This document shows positions 21,869-35,296 of a DNA stretch of 64,000 nt, in pieces. The position numbers and the translations under genes were made by a program. Below the pieces are notes generated by a model. That model saw nothing but the letters and a program-made list of their open reading frames with translations. It was not told the origin of the DNA and searched no databases. This stretch comes from Dolomedes plantarius. Its lineage: Eukaryota > Arthropoda > Arachnida > Araneae > Dolomedidae. Every line of letters begins with the position of its first letter. The first letter of the stretch is position 1. The stretch spans positions 202,534,519 to 202,598,518 of the forward strand of contig OU015492.1 in the NCBI GenBank assembly GCA_907164885.2, written 5' to 3'.

Positions 21869-24275
21869 ATACAAATAGGTACACCAGAATTTCATACTCT
21901 CTTCGCCAATTTTATAGAAAGAAAAAAAAATGGTTGAGACGCGAATCCATGTCACAATTTAAAATTCCATATCTTTTTAAGCTTACATGATATACATGTC
22001 GTGGTATAAAGTATAGACAAGCTATCATTACATATTTATATTGTTCATAAACATTGCAGATTCCTGCAACAAATCATTATATGCGGACAAACTAAAATAG
22101 TGTGGCAATTCTACTTGTTATATTTTTACATAAAATAAAAAGTTCAAAATGATCTAGCTCTTGACTCATGGATACATCCAGTTAAATTCGCAATGAAATA
22201 GATCTTTTAAAATCTCCAGCTTAACTCTCAGCAGATTATTTTTCATTTATTTAAATTATGATGAACAATCTAATGTGCAGGAAATTCTAAAAACATGTAA
22301 ATAAATCTAGATTATATAGAGAACAAATTTCAAAGTACAAATTTATAAACAAAGTAGAAACGGATATTATTTATACAATGAAATCTGGTTATATATATAG
22401 AATAATTTATGAAATAAATGTTATATTTGATTCGATATAACATTTCTATTGATTTTTTGTAACTTGTTAGAATGCTGAAATTATATTGTTTGTATCTAAA
22501 ACACGTTGATTTCGCATTAAATTTCCTAAAAAAAAATAATAATTCAGTTGAATTTATTTCTATTCAGTTTTTGAACTATTTCATATACGATATGTTTCAA
22601 AGTTCTAGTACCTGGGTTTATCATAAATAACTTTATCCAGATATCGAAGAAAATTTCCCCTCCATTCATGTCTGTCAACCTATTTTAACATCTTTCAGGG
22701 CTATGAAGTGTACTAGATGGTTACAGAACTGGTTCACTGGCCTTTTAAATAAAAAGGCAAGGATATTTATAGGCAGGCGCTGACGGTTGATTTAATTGTA
22801 TTTCACATCTCGTCCTCTACAGGTTACAAACAAGCCAACATTTGTTAAGACAGTATAGTTTGTATGCCCCTGATTGTCGTTTAGAATATTCTTGTGCTTT
22901 TGTTCACTTACTGAATATAAGTTTCGATTCCTAAATATACGAGTCAAATACGGTGTGCCATTAAAGAGTGATTTTCATACAATTTAGCGTCACGTACGTT
23001 TTAAGCCTAGGTATTTTAATAACGAAAGTAATATACTACCTTAATTACACGAAGCCCAACTTTAGTAGTTCGGATGATAACTTTTTCTGGAATTCTGGCA
23101 TGCAGCCTAATGCGTATTTAAATACGAGCAATTCCTAAAAAAATCGACGCCTCTGGAAAGGTATGATAAAAAATATTGAAATTATAAAAAAGGTATCGTC
23201 GTATCTATAAGTTGATTTTAAATATTAAAAAAAAAATTCCATTCAAGGGAGGTCCTGGAATTTTTTGGTACACATAACTTACGCACTAAAAAAAAGGGCA
23301 TTGTTTTACTCCATTGCTTCTTAATCGTGACTTTTTAATAAAATTTTAATCGCGAAGTAAGTTGATATTTTAAAATTATTTTTTATGCTTACGTTCTCTA
23401 AATAATAGGACTAGTTGAAGAGAGATTTAACATACATCTAATATTAAGAGAGACATAGCATACTTTCAACTCGAAAACATACACCACACATGGCAATCAA
23501 ATATTTTTTGTGACTAAAGAAATACTACCTTTAGCAAGATCAGGAATGCCTGCCTGTTGCAACACGCATATAGTAATGAGAGGAGCCTCAAATATACCTA
23601 CACAATGGTTATGATAGTCCTGATGCTTATAATGCAGATAAATCCTTAAATATAGTCAATTTCTCATACTTAAAATCAAGTAAAAAATGTATAAGACAAA
23701 ATACATAGCTAACAGACGGCTTTGGAAAAGAGTTCTTAATAGATGCATGCATTTCTATTTTCTGGGCTTGTTTACGTGCTGTAAATTTTATGACAAAATA
23801 TTACGCATTATATAGTTTTTCGGTCACTGGTAGATGAATATTTGAAACAAGAAAACTAAAAACTAGTTGATATAATGCCGTATATAATGAACTTCTATTC
23901 CTCTTTAAAATTTTGAGGCTATCCATTATAAAACCAGGCAAATTTTTAATACGTTTCGTATATACATACAAATAATAAATGGCGAAAAGGGATGAATTTT
24001 GTTTCATAAAAACAGGCGCTTAAGCGCAAGGTTGACACGAATAGTCTGGCGAATTTGAGAAATTCTCAAAAGACAAAGAACCAAAGGAAATATGTTTCGA
24101 TACTCATTTTGTAAATGCTGAATATGTAGTTCCAAAAATCTATCGTTTGAAAAAAAGGACTAAAAATCTGACGCCGAGGGAAAGGACTTCAATTTCTTAA
24201 TGATCCAAACCGAAATTTAATGAGAAAAAAACCCAAATAATGCCCTAATTCTAACCATGCTGATGCAAATATATA
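21869..24275. other. Intergenic, AT-rich
   Basis: No gene, element end or RNA recognised over 2.4 kb. Confidence 0.4.
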
Positions 24276-25488
24276 CACTGAAGAGCCAAAAAAACTGGTA
24301 CACCTGCATTATATCGTGTAGGGCCCCACGAGCACGCAGAACACGACGTGGCATGGACTCGACTAATGTCTGAAGGCAATCCTGGAGGCAATGCACACCG
24401 TGAATCCTGCAGGGCAGTCCACAAATCCATAGGATTCGAGGGGGGTGTGGAGATCTCTTCTGAACAGCACCTTGCAGGGAAGGCATCCCAGATCTGCTCA
24501 AAAATGTTAATGTCTGGGGATTTAGGTGGACAATGGAAGTGTCTAAATTCAAGAGTGATCCTGGAGCCACTCGGTAGCAATTCTCGACGTGGGGTAGGGG
24601 GTGTCGCATTGTCCTGATGGAACTGTCCAAGTCCGTAGGAATGCAAAATGGACATGAATGGGTGTAGATGATCGGACAGGATGCTTATGTACCCGTAACC
24701 TGTCAGAGTCGTCTCTAGACGTATCGGGGGTCCCATGTCAAGCCAACTGCATACGCCCCATACCATCACAGAGGCTCCAGCAGCTTGAATAGTCCCCTGT
24801 TGGCATGCACGGACCATGGATTCATGAGGTTGTCTCCATACCCGTACATCCGCTCGTTACAATTAGAAACGAAACTCATCAGACCAGGCAACGTGTTTCC
24901 AGTCATCAACAGTCCAGTGGAGTTGTTGGGCCCAGGCAAGACGTAAAGCTTTGTGCCGTGCAGTCCACAACGGTACACGAATGGGCCTGAAGCTCCGAAA
25001 GCCCATATCAATGACGGTCCGTTGAACAGTTCTCACGCTGACACTTCTTGATGCCCCAGCACTGAAATCCGCAGCAGTTTGAGGAAGTGTTGCACGTCTA
25101 TCTCGCTTAAGGATTCTCGTCAGTCGTCGACAGTCCCGTTCTTTCAAGGCCTTTTTCAGGCCACACCGCTGTCGGAGATTCGATGTTTTACCGGATACCC
25201 GATATTCACGGTACACTCGTGAAATGGTCGTGCACGAAAATCCAAATTGCATCGCTACCTCGGAGATGCTATGTCCCACCTCTCGTGCGCCGACTATAAC
25301 ACCCCGTTCAAATTCACATAAATCGTGATAACCTGCCATTGTAGAAGCAAGAACCGATCTAACAGTTTCGCCAGACACTTGTTGTCTTATATAGGCGCTA
25401 CCGACTGCATGGCGTTCAGCTGATTGGTTACATATCATCTCCTTTATTTGTATACGCACGCCTGTACCAGTTTTTTTGGCTCTTCGGT
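24276..25488 (-). mobile_element. Second Tc1-like transposon, inactivated
   Basis: Ends CACTGAAGAGCCAAAAAAAC on the left, and the inverse with a one-base change or deletion on the right; TA at 24274-24275 and 25489-25490. The transposase is on the minus strand. Confidence 0.9.
24290..25339 (-). pseudogene. Tc1-like transposase pseudogene, frameshifted
   Basis: ATG 25339 begins MAGYHDLCEFERGVIVGARE with the HTH pieces and reaches HVAWSDEFRF (first Asp). The frame then shifts twice around 24820-24860 to ASVMVWGVCSWLDMGPPIRL, FHQDNATPPTPRR (second Asp) and PPKSPDINIFEQIWDAF (third acidic Glu). A different subfamily from the 12687 copy. Confidence 0.88.
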
Positions 25489-25527
25489 TACGAACAATTC
25501 TAATAAAATTCATTACAAATTCCTATG

Positions 25528-25529
<2 letters not shown>

Positions 25530-25578
<49 letters not shown>
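25530..25578. repeat. (TA)n microsatellite
   Basis: Uninterrupted TA repeats just outside the Tc1-like element. Confidence 0.95.
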
Positions 25579-25580
<2 letters not shown>

Positions 25581-27422
25581 CCATCCATCCTCACATTCTA
25601 GCATAAAGATTTTGTCTTTTTCACTATAGTTGAACAATGTATGCGAATAGTAAATATAAACTAATACTTTAACAAAAGCAAAAATCGTGATAATAAAGGA
25701 CTAGACCTCCTGCAGCCAGCTGCCACATAATCTGAAGCTAAATTTATGGTTCATTCCTCACCTACCGAAAAGAGTAATGACGGTAAAAGTTTCAGTAAAC
25801 TACTTCAGGTTACTACGAGGATACGGTAGCAAAGAATTTATGGTTATGTTAAATTTGAGGATCTAAAAATCCAATTAAAAGTTTCTGTCAGTTGATCCTG
25901 AAGACTTACTCCGTTACATACCGCGAAATCTTGGCTGTTCAATGAGCCACACAAGTACATCCTGAGCCGGAATTTGAATCCGGGTTGCGCGTTGGAAACT
26001 GGATACGCTATCCACCCTACAGTGTGGTCAGCAGCTTAAAAGTAGAATATAACCTTTATGTACAGTTCAAAATAATGATCAGTTAACCAAAATCGGTCAT
26101 TTTTTTATAATTTTTAAAAAATTGCAAATAACTCCAACCACACTCACAGTAATACACTATAAATTAAATAGTAACTCACCTTTTTGGCTCTCCTTTCATA
26201 TCATTTTTACCCGAAATTTTGAAAAACGCAATACAGGTCTACATTCCTAAAACCAAAATGTTGAACGAAAAAGGGACACAAAATTGTTCGAATTTTCGAA
26301 AAAAAATTTATTGCATTAAAAAATTTTGTGTTCTTTTGCGCTCAAAATGACGTTTAAATCATATTTCTATCTTAATTAGAACAGGAGAAATTATTATTTT
26401 TTTGCAACATTCTATTAGTAGCCATTCGTAGTTTAAACCTGTAAGTGCGTTTTTCGGCATGAAGGGTTTTTTCCCCATTTCTCGTCTTTAAATTGTTATA
26501 AGTCAAGAACCATTAAAGATAAATGGTTGAAACTTGTAACATGTCTTTTTCAACTATTTTACTTTAATTTTAATTCAGCAAATTTGAAAAAAATATTTAC
26601 TTTTCAAAATATGATATTTTAAAAATAAGTTACATTATTTTTTTCGTAATTTTTAATCTAAATATTTTTAATTTTTTTTTTAAATTAATATTTTAAAAAA
26701 TGGTGAATCAGAATTAAAACTTATATATTTCTGTTTAATTAAATGAAAAAATTTTGAAATTCGACAATTAATATTTCGAGTTATAACGATTTTAAATTAC
26801 CCCACTTTTATTAAAATTTTTAAATTTTTTAAAAACTTTTTGACAAGTTTTATGATGTGATTTTGTTTACAAATTATATGGTTAACCATCACAAAAAAAT
26901 TCAAAATTTTAACTCAATAAATAAAAAAAATTTCAAAATGTGTCCCGGACCCCCTTAACTAATTATCTAATAACTTCGAACTAAATATCTAATAATATCG
27001 GACGATCCAATAATAAATATGTAATAATAATATCCAATATAAATCTAAAAATAAATATCTAATTATATAACTAAATATCTAACAGAACATTTTGAAGTAA
27101 TATAACTTCAATTAGATGCATGCTATTTCTAAAGAAAACTGAGAACCAGCTGACTGGCTTTTAGCCAAAAAAAAAAGAAGGGGGAGGGGGGGAATATACT
27201 CTTCTGGAAAGTCAGAAAATTTTCAAACTTTGAACAGTTTATTATTTGAAGTCATTATGTAGGAAACTGCTAGCAAAAGCTGACTTTAGATAACACAAAT
27301 CTCGCGGTTCACAGAGCAAAATAATAAACACGCGTTGTCTTTAACACATAATAATTCCTATTCACTAATTTTATTTAACATTTTGTAACAGGCGAGTCTA
27401 GTAAAACGCTCCCTTCACCATA
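25579..27422. other. Intergenic, AT-rich, with a SINE
   Basis: Apart from the tRNA-like segment at 25880-26035, no feature recognised. 26270-26940 is extremely AT-rich. Confidence 0.4.
25880..26035 (-). repeat. tRNA-derived SINE or tRNA pseudogene (family D)
   Basis: Minus strand reads GTAGGGTGGATAGCGTATCC (A-box region), then GGATTCAAATTCC (B box) about 35 bases later. It lacks a convincing cloverleaf acceptor pairing, so it is not called as a tRNA gene. Confidence 0.5.
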
Positions 27423-27648
27423 TGAGGCGGTGAAAGGCAAAGTGGTGTAAGTCCAAAGAGTTTAACTGCAAAAACTACAAAAAATTCCACCATAAATTGA
27501 ACAAATTATAATTCATAACAATTATTACAATATTGCAAATAATAACTATTTACAATTCCACTATAAATTGAACATGGAGATTACATATTTGCCCCCAAAT
27601 GAAAAAGCTGAAAATGTGACTTACACCACTTTGCCTTTCAACGCCTCA
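27423..27648. mobile_element. TGAGGCGG-type MITE, copy 2
   Basis: Ends TGAGGCGGTGAAAGGCAAAG and ACCACTTTGCCTTTCAACGC, with ATAT on both sides of GAGG...CCTC. The AT-rich centre is the same as copy 1. Confidence 0.9.
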
Positions 27649-28787
27649 TATATAACTCTCAATATAAATAAAGGCTTAAATTCCCTCATGCGACAGTCTA
27701 CGATACTTAGTATGCTCAAATAAGATAATGAACTCACATTACTTCCTATATTGCATTATCAATATTTCCCTTAATAGGTTAAGCTGAGTATGACTCGAAT
27801 AAATATTCGTAATAATTCGTAAACCAGGAATCCCTTGAACAATTTCTACGAAAATAAACCCAGGAAGAGCACAAGTGTGGATACTTTGTACAAGGCTGTA
27901 TGGTAGGAGCCGGTGACAAATAAGAAACTAAGCTTCAATTACTGAACGTTAACCTTATCCATTACTGAAAAGTAATTTCAGTGCAGAACCTGATGCCAGA
28001 CAAAGTCAATGTTTAAACCAGTACTAGGATTCTTTCCATATGTTTTAATGTTGCTATATATTCTTTAATGGTAACACTTCATTTTTTTAAAAATATCATT
28101 TGTACTCACAACTTGAAAACTGACAAACGCGGCACTCCAGTGTATAACTCAACATTACTCAAGACAATATCTAGGTGTACATATACAACTGAATTGTTTA
28201 AACGTCTCCAGAAGATTCAACAGGTTGTAACACTGTTATATTCTCCTGAGCTTTATGTCAATGTTTAATGGCCTATTTGGTGTTTAAAAGAGAAAAAAAT
28301 TAAAAGAGCGAGAGAGTGAGAGAAAGAAAAAGAGATAAAATTCTGTAACCATTGCATATATCGTGTACATATTCAAACAGATTATTAATGTTTCAAAGAA
28401 ATATTTATGAAAGTGTCAAATGCTGATTACAAATCAAAAAGTGTTGTACAGAACGTAAATTCAAGAAGACGGAGCTATAGAGTGTATTTTTTAATAAATA
28501 ATAAATAAGGTATTTCTACTCTCTGTAAATTAAGAGCAATAAATTGATGTCTTCTTTTCTAGATGCAGATATATTCATTCATCTGAAAACTAACAAGCTG
28601 GGCACATTTATATTATAATTATTATTGAAAAAAGCACTTAAGGAACGGAATATATTTTCAAATTCCACTAAAAAATTGTTATATAGCTATCCCTCTTCAG
28701 AGAAACATACACGTGTATCTACGAAAGCAATGTTAATTCATTTTTTTAAAAAATTCAAGTCTCTTCTAACGAAACTACCGCGGGTTA
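27649..28787. other. Intergenic, AT-rich
   Basis: No gene recognised; a short GA-rich tract lies near 28300-28335. Confidence 0.4.
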
Positions 28788-29460
28788 TTAACGTAGGATT
28801 ACTTATCGTTGCTTACTTCTTTTTTTTTTACAATAAAATTCCTACATACGAAGAGAAGGATGAGTGACAACCCTATGCAGAATAGGTCGATGGTAAGAAA
28901 AGTAAGTTACATATGTCAGAAAATCGGGGGGTAATGTGTCGTGTAAATGTCAAGTCAATAAATGAGTTTTCGGATAGTTGGACAGAAAAATAAAGGTTTA
29001 CGTGGCATCTTGGAACTCTACTCTGCCACTCAATATATATGGTTTTTCCATGCAAAAAGAATAATGTACACCAACGCGGATGTTGCCAATAAAGGAACTC
29101 ATTAATGACATCACATAAGGATAATAAAAGCAAACGATTTTTAAATTTAAAAGTTCAGTGCGATTGATAATGGTCAAATAAAAAAAAAAGCTAGCGCGCG
29201 CCACCTAGGGGAAGAAAAATTTTGTAATTCGAAATTAACAATTCGCACGAACCGGAGATCTTAATCTTTAAAATGGTATCTCATTTATCGATTTTGGTTA
29301 AGTATGAAGGGAGAAGAGGGGATAAAACAAAAAAAAAAAACACATTTTCGAAAGAATAGTCTGCCACTCTTAATTTATAACTCGCGACGACGGTTTTAAC
29401 GTCTGAAATTTTGCTTTACCGCGTTATGGGGGAACGTAATCCTACGTTAAAAAAAAGGTG
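28755..29460. mobile_element. TTAACGTAGGATTAC-type repeat, uninterrupted copy
   Basis: Left GGGTTATTAACGTAGGATTA and right GTAATCCTACGTTAA are inverted. The same left flank and the right subterminal TCTGAAATTTTGCTTT recur at 58690-58740 and 61015-61110. A partial copy sits at 17990-18065. Coding content not recognised. Confidence 0.55.
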
Positions 29461-29537
29461 TCTATCCACATCTCTCTAATTTCTGGTGACGTGTACTAGC
29501 AAATGTTCAAATTTACTTTAAAAATCCAAATAATCTC

Positions 29538-29937
29538 CAGCATACCCAACAGTCAAGAATCTGTATCTCCGTGACGCTTTCCGGGATAACACATCTGACA
29601 AGTTTGGAAAAAGAATCACAATTCCATGAGCAGAGTTACCATAAAAGGTTCCTGAGGACTTTTAGTTTCCGATCGATCGATTCCATAATGAATATTATCA
29701 TTTACACAAACTGTGGTCCTATGCAAAAATAAGCACCTGCAACATATCGTGCAGTCATGTGGTTTAAACTTTACTATTTTACTTTTGGAAATGACGCAAT
29801 TAACGGAGCTACGCTTATAATGTTAGCTAATCTTATAAATACTGAATATGATCCTGAAAAAACTTCAGCTAATACACTTATAAGTCCCTGATAAGCCTAT
29901 GAAGTTAAAACTAAGTGCATGACTGCTGGGTATGCTG
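29538..29937. repeat. Inverted CAGCATACCCA(A/G)CAGTCA pair
   Basis: An 18-bp inverted match with one mismatch, 400 bp apart: likely ends of a TIR element. No target duplication was found, so class is open. Confidence 0.35.
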
Positions 29938-32369
29938 TAGATGCGCATTTGCTGACAAAACCAGAAAACCCGTTTGCGTGTTTTAAAAAATTGCTCAAAT
30001 TTATGTTCACCACATTTTCATAAATCTACAATTCACTACTAGGTTAAAGACTGCATTGACACCACTTATAACGTTTTTAAGAACAGTGTAAACAGTTAAT
30101 TGGATAACTTCAACAGAATTTAAAAAAACCAGACAGCCTTAATAAAAAATTTCTTATTTTCTGCCGGATAAAAATAAAAGACAGAGAATGTAGTGAGTTA
30201 GAAATTATTAAAAAAAACATTTTTTTTTAACTCAGAAATTGAAACATTCAGTCTCTCTGAACTCAAAATAACCACTTTACTTCCCTTTGAAAATTTAAAA
30301 AGCTATATTTTTCTTCAAAGATTAATCAACACTTTCCAATATTCTTTGCAAACAAGCCAAATTAAAAAACTATAGAGCCAATTACAGTTCATGGGAACAC
30401 TTAAACAGAACTCCGGAAGCTTTTAAATGTAGAAAAAAAATAAAAACAATGAATTGTGAGCCTGTATGCTAATGACTTTTCACAGTACCACAATAAAATA
30501 TTTACAAGCTACCGTTATGAAATTTCCCTATTTTCTAAGACAGTAAAATTTAAAAACATATTGATTCGATAAACAGGATTTTTTCCCCTTATTTAAAAAA
30601 ACAGACATTTGTCTTCAAAAATATCTTCTTATTCAAAAGTCATTTTAATTCCCTTTGAAAAGTCAAAAAGCTCTATTTTTAATCAAAAATTCATTTTCAT
30701 TTTCGTAATCTCCTCACAAGAAACTCGAATACCAAAATTAGGAAAGCCCGTTTGAAATTTCCCTTTCTCTTTAGATTATCAATACGAACTCATCTAAAAT
30801 TCCTCAGACTTACCATTTTCCCCAAGAATAAAGAATTAGAATCCTAATAGAAGTGACAGTTAATTAAATTTCCAGAATTTTGCAAACTTTATAGATATTT
30901 ATTAAAGTATTAAAATGTTTTGCTAAAATTAAAAGCCACACCAAAATAGCTTTTTACCAAGAAACTTTACACATAGGATAATAAAATATGTCTTATTGGA
31001 ATTATTTTTTAAATTTTTTTTAAAACGAGAAAATATTTTTTAAACAGACAGAAAATAGTGTATAAGTCAGGAAAACTCCATCTAAATTTACAGACTTAAA
31101 GCTTTTATGAACCTTCAAGTCTTAAAACTTCAAAGCTAAAGTCCAGCAACATCAGATCATAACTTATAAATCTACCCTTATCTACGATAAATGCTCCTAC
31201 ATTTTATCAAAAGACAATTATCTCCCTAAGCTGAATATGCGTTTCTATCATATTTTTGGTCAAAATACAAAGACTTCGGAAAGTTTTACTAGACAAATTT
31301 TACAACGAAAAAAATTGCATACACGTGCACACATCTTACTATCATAGAGTGAAAATAAACTTTGTAGGAAATGTAAATTTTAGTTGTTGCCATATTTTCC
31401 ATATAAATGACACATAATGCATCCCATTACAGCAGATCATAGAGAAATATCAAACACATTTTGTCAGCATTTACATATTTAAACTTTCATGACTTTAAAT
31501 GCAATCAGAACGTTTCGGGGGTGAAAAATTAAGCTTTTTTACTGAATGATGCTTAAAGGAAATAGTATAATTCACCCTCGCCCCCTCCTCCCCACCACAC
31601 ACAGAAAGTCATTTGGCATAGAGCCAAGAAAGACTGAGTACTCATGAGGGAAAAAGGTATAAGCTTTGAAAATTTGATTTTGCTAAATGTGAACTTTAAT
31701 CCGGAGTGTTTTAAATAGAATCATTCATTTCTGACCAACACTGAATGTTAACTCAAACATAGGGTGAGTGGTAGAACTATAAAGAAATTATTCAGGGTGC
31801 CAACTAAATTTTTGAAAACAGATTTCGTAACTTTTTCACGACTTTTGGGGACTCCCTAAAAAAAGATTTCCTGGCGTAACAAAATACCTTTTATTGATTC
31901 TCTTTGGAAATATTGAAAGAAAATTTACATAAAAATAGAAGAATATTATGAAATTATCAAATTTCGAATCGAGATTGTAAGACACCTATTTTTTACAATT
32001 AAAAATAAATATTTAGTACATAAATGTTTAATTTGAAGAACACAACCATGCTAAATAGGTCTAGTAAGATTTCAGTTAACAATTTTAGGTGTAAGTTTTT
32101 AAGGATGGAAATATATTTTTGTGGGTTTATATAGATTCCTACACATACTATTGGCCAATAACGACAATAATTTTTCATTAATATTTTTGCTGGTATTTTT
32201 AGCTGTAATTCTCAGTACAAAAACAGTAATAAAATGTACTGAAACCTACATATTTTTATTGATTTAAACAGATTCCTATTACTATACCAGAAGCCAGAAA
32301 ACAGAATAATTTTTATACGGATCATTTTCAGTTAATTATGGTTTCCTTAAAAATTTATTTTTAAGATTG
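29938..32369. other. Intergenic, AT-rich
   Basis: No gene, element or RNA recognised over 2.4 kb. Confidence 0.4.
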
Positions 32370-32889
32370 AAGTCGATTCTGGTTAATCGGACCACATCGG
32401 GACGCGATCATTTTGGTCCTAATAACCGGCTGGCCCGATTACACGAACATGCCCTATTAGGCTTATACAATAGGTGTACCATAAATTAAAGGTATCCGAC
32501 TCCTCCTAAACTAAACCTCCTCCTTTACTAAACTGGACATTTATTCACAAATATCACAATCACAACACAATTACATTATTCTCGTTACAATGGTTATTAA
32601 CGGCTTTCGATTCATGCCGTCCAGATTTCACTCGACTTTGTCAAGCCATTACATGATGCTAAGTGCCGCGCAATTCGGCTCTCCTAACGCGACAAAAACA
32701 AGTTAGTTTCGTTTTGACACGTGACGTACACATACAGTATTTCCCTCCAATAGGGTGAGTAAAACCTGAAATCCCCGTTTATAGGGACAAACAGTTACAG
32801 GCGGAGTTTGAAGTCGTAATAGGATTTGTTTCTGTTCTTTTAGGATTCGGACCGAATAAGCGACTGGTCCGATTAACCGGATTCGACTG
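32370..32889. mobile_element. pogo/Tigger-like TIR element, non-autonomous
   Basis: Left end AGTCGATTCTGGTTAATCGG and right end TCCGATTAACCGGATTCGAC are inverted. These resemble pogo-type ends (CAGTCGA...). One internal unit, CGGCTGGCCCGATTACACGA, matches the tandem array at 33060-33720. No transposase. Confidence 0.7.
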
Positions 32890-33000
32890 CATAAATCATT
32901 ATTCATAAAAAAAAAAAAATTCTTTTACTAAAGTTAGAAACGTTGTTTAGAAAAATTAAGTTACTTTTTTTACTGACAAACAGAAAATTTTAATAAAGTA

Positions 33001-33746
33001 CAGTCGATTCCGATTAATTGGACCACATCGGGATGCGATCATTTTGGTCCTAATAACCGGCTGGTCCGATTACACGAACATGTCCTATGTTACAAGACGA
33101 GATTCGGTGCGAATAACCGGCTGGTCCGATTAAACGAACATGTCCTATGTTACAAGACGAGATTCGGTGCGAATAACCGGCTGGTCCGATTAAACGAACA
33201 TGTCCTATGTTACAAGACGAGATTCGGTGCGAATAACCGGCTGGTCCGATTAAACGAACATGTCCTATGTTACAAGACGAGATTCGGTGCGAATAAGCGG
33301 CTGGTCCGATTAAACGAACATGTCCTATGTTACAAGACGAGATTCGGTGCGAATAACCGGCTGGTCCGATTACACGAACATATCCTATGTTACAAGACGA
33401 GATTCGGTGCGAATAAGCGGCTGGTCCGATTAAACGAACATGTCCTATGTTACAAGACGAGGTTCGGTGCGAATAACCGGCTGGTCCGATTAAACGAACA
33501 TGTCCTATGTTGCAAGACGAGATTCGGTGCGAATAACCGGCTGGTCCGATTAAACGAACATGTCCTATGTTACAAGACGAGATTCGGTGCGAATAACCGG
33601 CTGGTCCGATTAAACGAACATGTCCTATGTTACAAGACGAGATTCGGTGCGAATAACCGGCTGGTCCGATTAAACGAACATGTCCTATGTTACAAGACGA
33701 GATTCGGTGCGAATAAGCGGCTGGTCCCATTAACTGGAATCGACAA
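33001..33746. mobile_element. pogo-like TIR element with internal 60-bp tandem array
   Basis: TA at 32999-33000 then CAGTCGATTCCGATTAATTG; the right end is AACTGGAATCGACAATA. The same terminal sequence begins copies 32370 and 61498. The interior is almost wholly a 60-bp repeat array. Confidence 0.8.
33051..33729. repeat. 60-bp satellite-like tandem array, about 11 copies
   Basis: The unit begins AATAACCGGCTGGTCCGATT and includes ACATGTCCTATGTTACAAGA and CGAGATTCGGTGCG. Copies differ by only a few bases (AATAAGCGG variants at several units). The period is a multiple of three, so the minus strand is open for 226 codons repeating IGPAGYSHRISSCNIGHVRL; this is a period artefact, not a gene. Confidence 0.95.
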
Positions 33747-34200
33747 TACTTATGACAAAAAAATAAAAATAATAATAATCATTCACAGACAGGATGCAAA
33801 AAGATAGAAAAACGTAAAACTTGCCTTTGAGCATCAAGAACACTATTTTCTGAAATATTTCTTTGAAATTTTTTTATGAAATGCTTGCTGTCAACGAAAA
33901 CAAAATCATACTTACTGTTGAAGAAATAGTCAAAAATTTACGACGACGGAGATCGGTATCCGTGCGATTTTTCGAATTATCGAGAGTATAGTGTAATAGC
34001 ATTGAAAATAATTCGTTTTTGGCATCTAAAGCGGAAAAAAGCAAAGTATTTAATTACGCTATAACAAAAACCAATGAATGCTTAGAGAGTAAAGATTTGG
34101 CATATATCAGCAAGAAATTGCTTACAAATCAGATTTACTATGAAGATGAGTATTATTACTCACTTCTGGCCAAAGCGCCTCCCTCGAATATACCTACAGT

Positions 34201-34360
34201 CAGGCCCGCCGTCAGAGTGGGGCAGGTGGGACAAAATCCCAGGGACCCGGTTAAAATAGGAGTTGACTAAAAAAATGTATATAATGTTCAAATATTTAGT
34301 GGAGAGGGGGCCCGATTTATTATTTTGTCCCGGGCCCTGGCTCAGTTGGCGGCGGCCCTG
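34201..34360. mobile_element. hAT MITE, TSD CCTACAGT/CCTGCAGT
   Basis: Left CAGGCCCGCCGTCAG and right TTGGCGGCGGCCCTG are inverted; 8-bp flanks match 7 of 8. Confidence 0.75.
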
Positions 34361-34740
34361 CCTGCAGTGTTTCAAGTCTATGCATTTACACGAGTGAGTG
34401 CGTTAAAAGAGAAATTTTTTTTTAAATAACCTCTGGAAGAAAAATGCGCTACTCGAGATTTCTCACCCCTGTATAAAGTTGAAATTTAGTAAGAATTTGA
34501 AGCATTCCCTCAATTTTGAAAATTTTTCAACAAGATGATTTCCAAAATTTACAGTTAAATAGATTCTAAAATTTTTACGAGACCTTTTGATCCATTCTTG
34601 TTGCTGATACAAGTCATTACTTGGACACCAATGAAACAAAGCCCATTAAAAAAAATTTTTTTTTTTTAAAGCCTCAAATTCCGGCGCGGCCTAGCCTGTA
34701 TTTCATCATCTGAAATCAGTAGCACTAAACTTAATAATAA

Positions 34741-34765
34741 ATAAAAAAAAAAAAAAAAAAAAAAA
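34741..34765. repeat. Poly-A tract
   Basis: About 22 A residues followed by GA-rich sequence. Could be a retroposon tail, but no body was identified. Confidence 0.6.
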
Positions 34766-34939
34766 GAAGAAGAGAAAGAGTGAGAGAGATCTTCAGCGAA
34801 CATTAATAGAAATCATTTAGTACAATACATCTTTCGAACATTTGAAACCGATAGAATTGAATATTCACGAGGCAAGTAGACAGGGGTTCGTTTTTCGCGA
34901 TTTGTAAAAAAAAAATTCTCTCTTATTGTTTTGATTGAT

Positions 34940-35275
34940 ATGAACTATATATAAGTTAGTTAAAAAGAGGCACTGTGGTTTTCTTCATTACTAGAATTTA
35001 AGAAATTAAGATAATAGATAGGAACTACATGCAAGTTGTTCAAGTTCATTAAAGGGACACTGTGGTTTTCTTTTACCAGAATTTAAGAAATTAAGGTAAT
35101 AGATATGAACTATATTAAGTTGTTCAAGTTCATTAAAGGGGCACTGTGGTTTTCTTCATTACCAGAATTTAAGGAATTAAGGTAATAGATATGAACTATA
35201 ATAAGTTGTTCAAGTTCATTAAAAGGGGCACTGTGGTTTTCTTTACTACCAGAATTTAAGGAAGGTAATAAGAAA
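34940..35275. repeat. ~86-bp tandem repeat, four copies
   Basis: Units carry GCACTGTGGTTTTCTT at about 34971, 35057, 35141 and 35228, each followed by CCAGAATTTAAG(A/G)AA and TAATAGATATGAACTA. Confidence 0.85.
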
Positions 35276-35296
35276 GAAAGTATATTAGTAGACTGG

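Noticed and set aside
25880..26035. Possible tRNA gene
   Set aside because: A and B boxes are present, but acceptor-stem pairing and anticodon arm are not convincing. Treated as SINE or tRNA pseudogene.
28068..28867. Short + strand ORFs of 66 and 80 residues between the two genes
   Set aside because: No recognisable domain, splice logic or promoter; expected by chance at this length.
29538..29937. hAT assignment for the CAGCATACCCA inverted pair
   Set aside because: The flanking 8-mers do not match, so only an inverted repeat is claimed.
33050..33730. 226-residue minus-strand ORF with repeating IGPAGYSHRISSCNIGHVRL units
   Set aside because: It is the in-frame reading of a 60-bp tandem DNA repeat inside a TIR element. 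No start context, splice partner or family match supports a protein.
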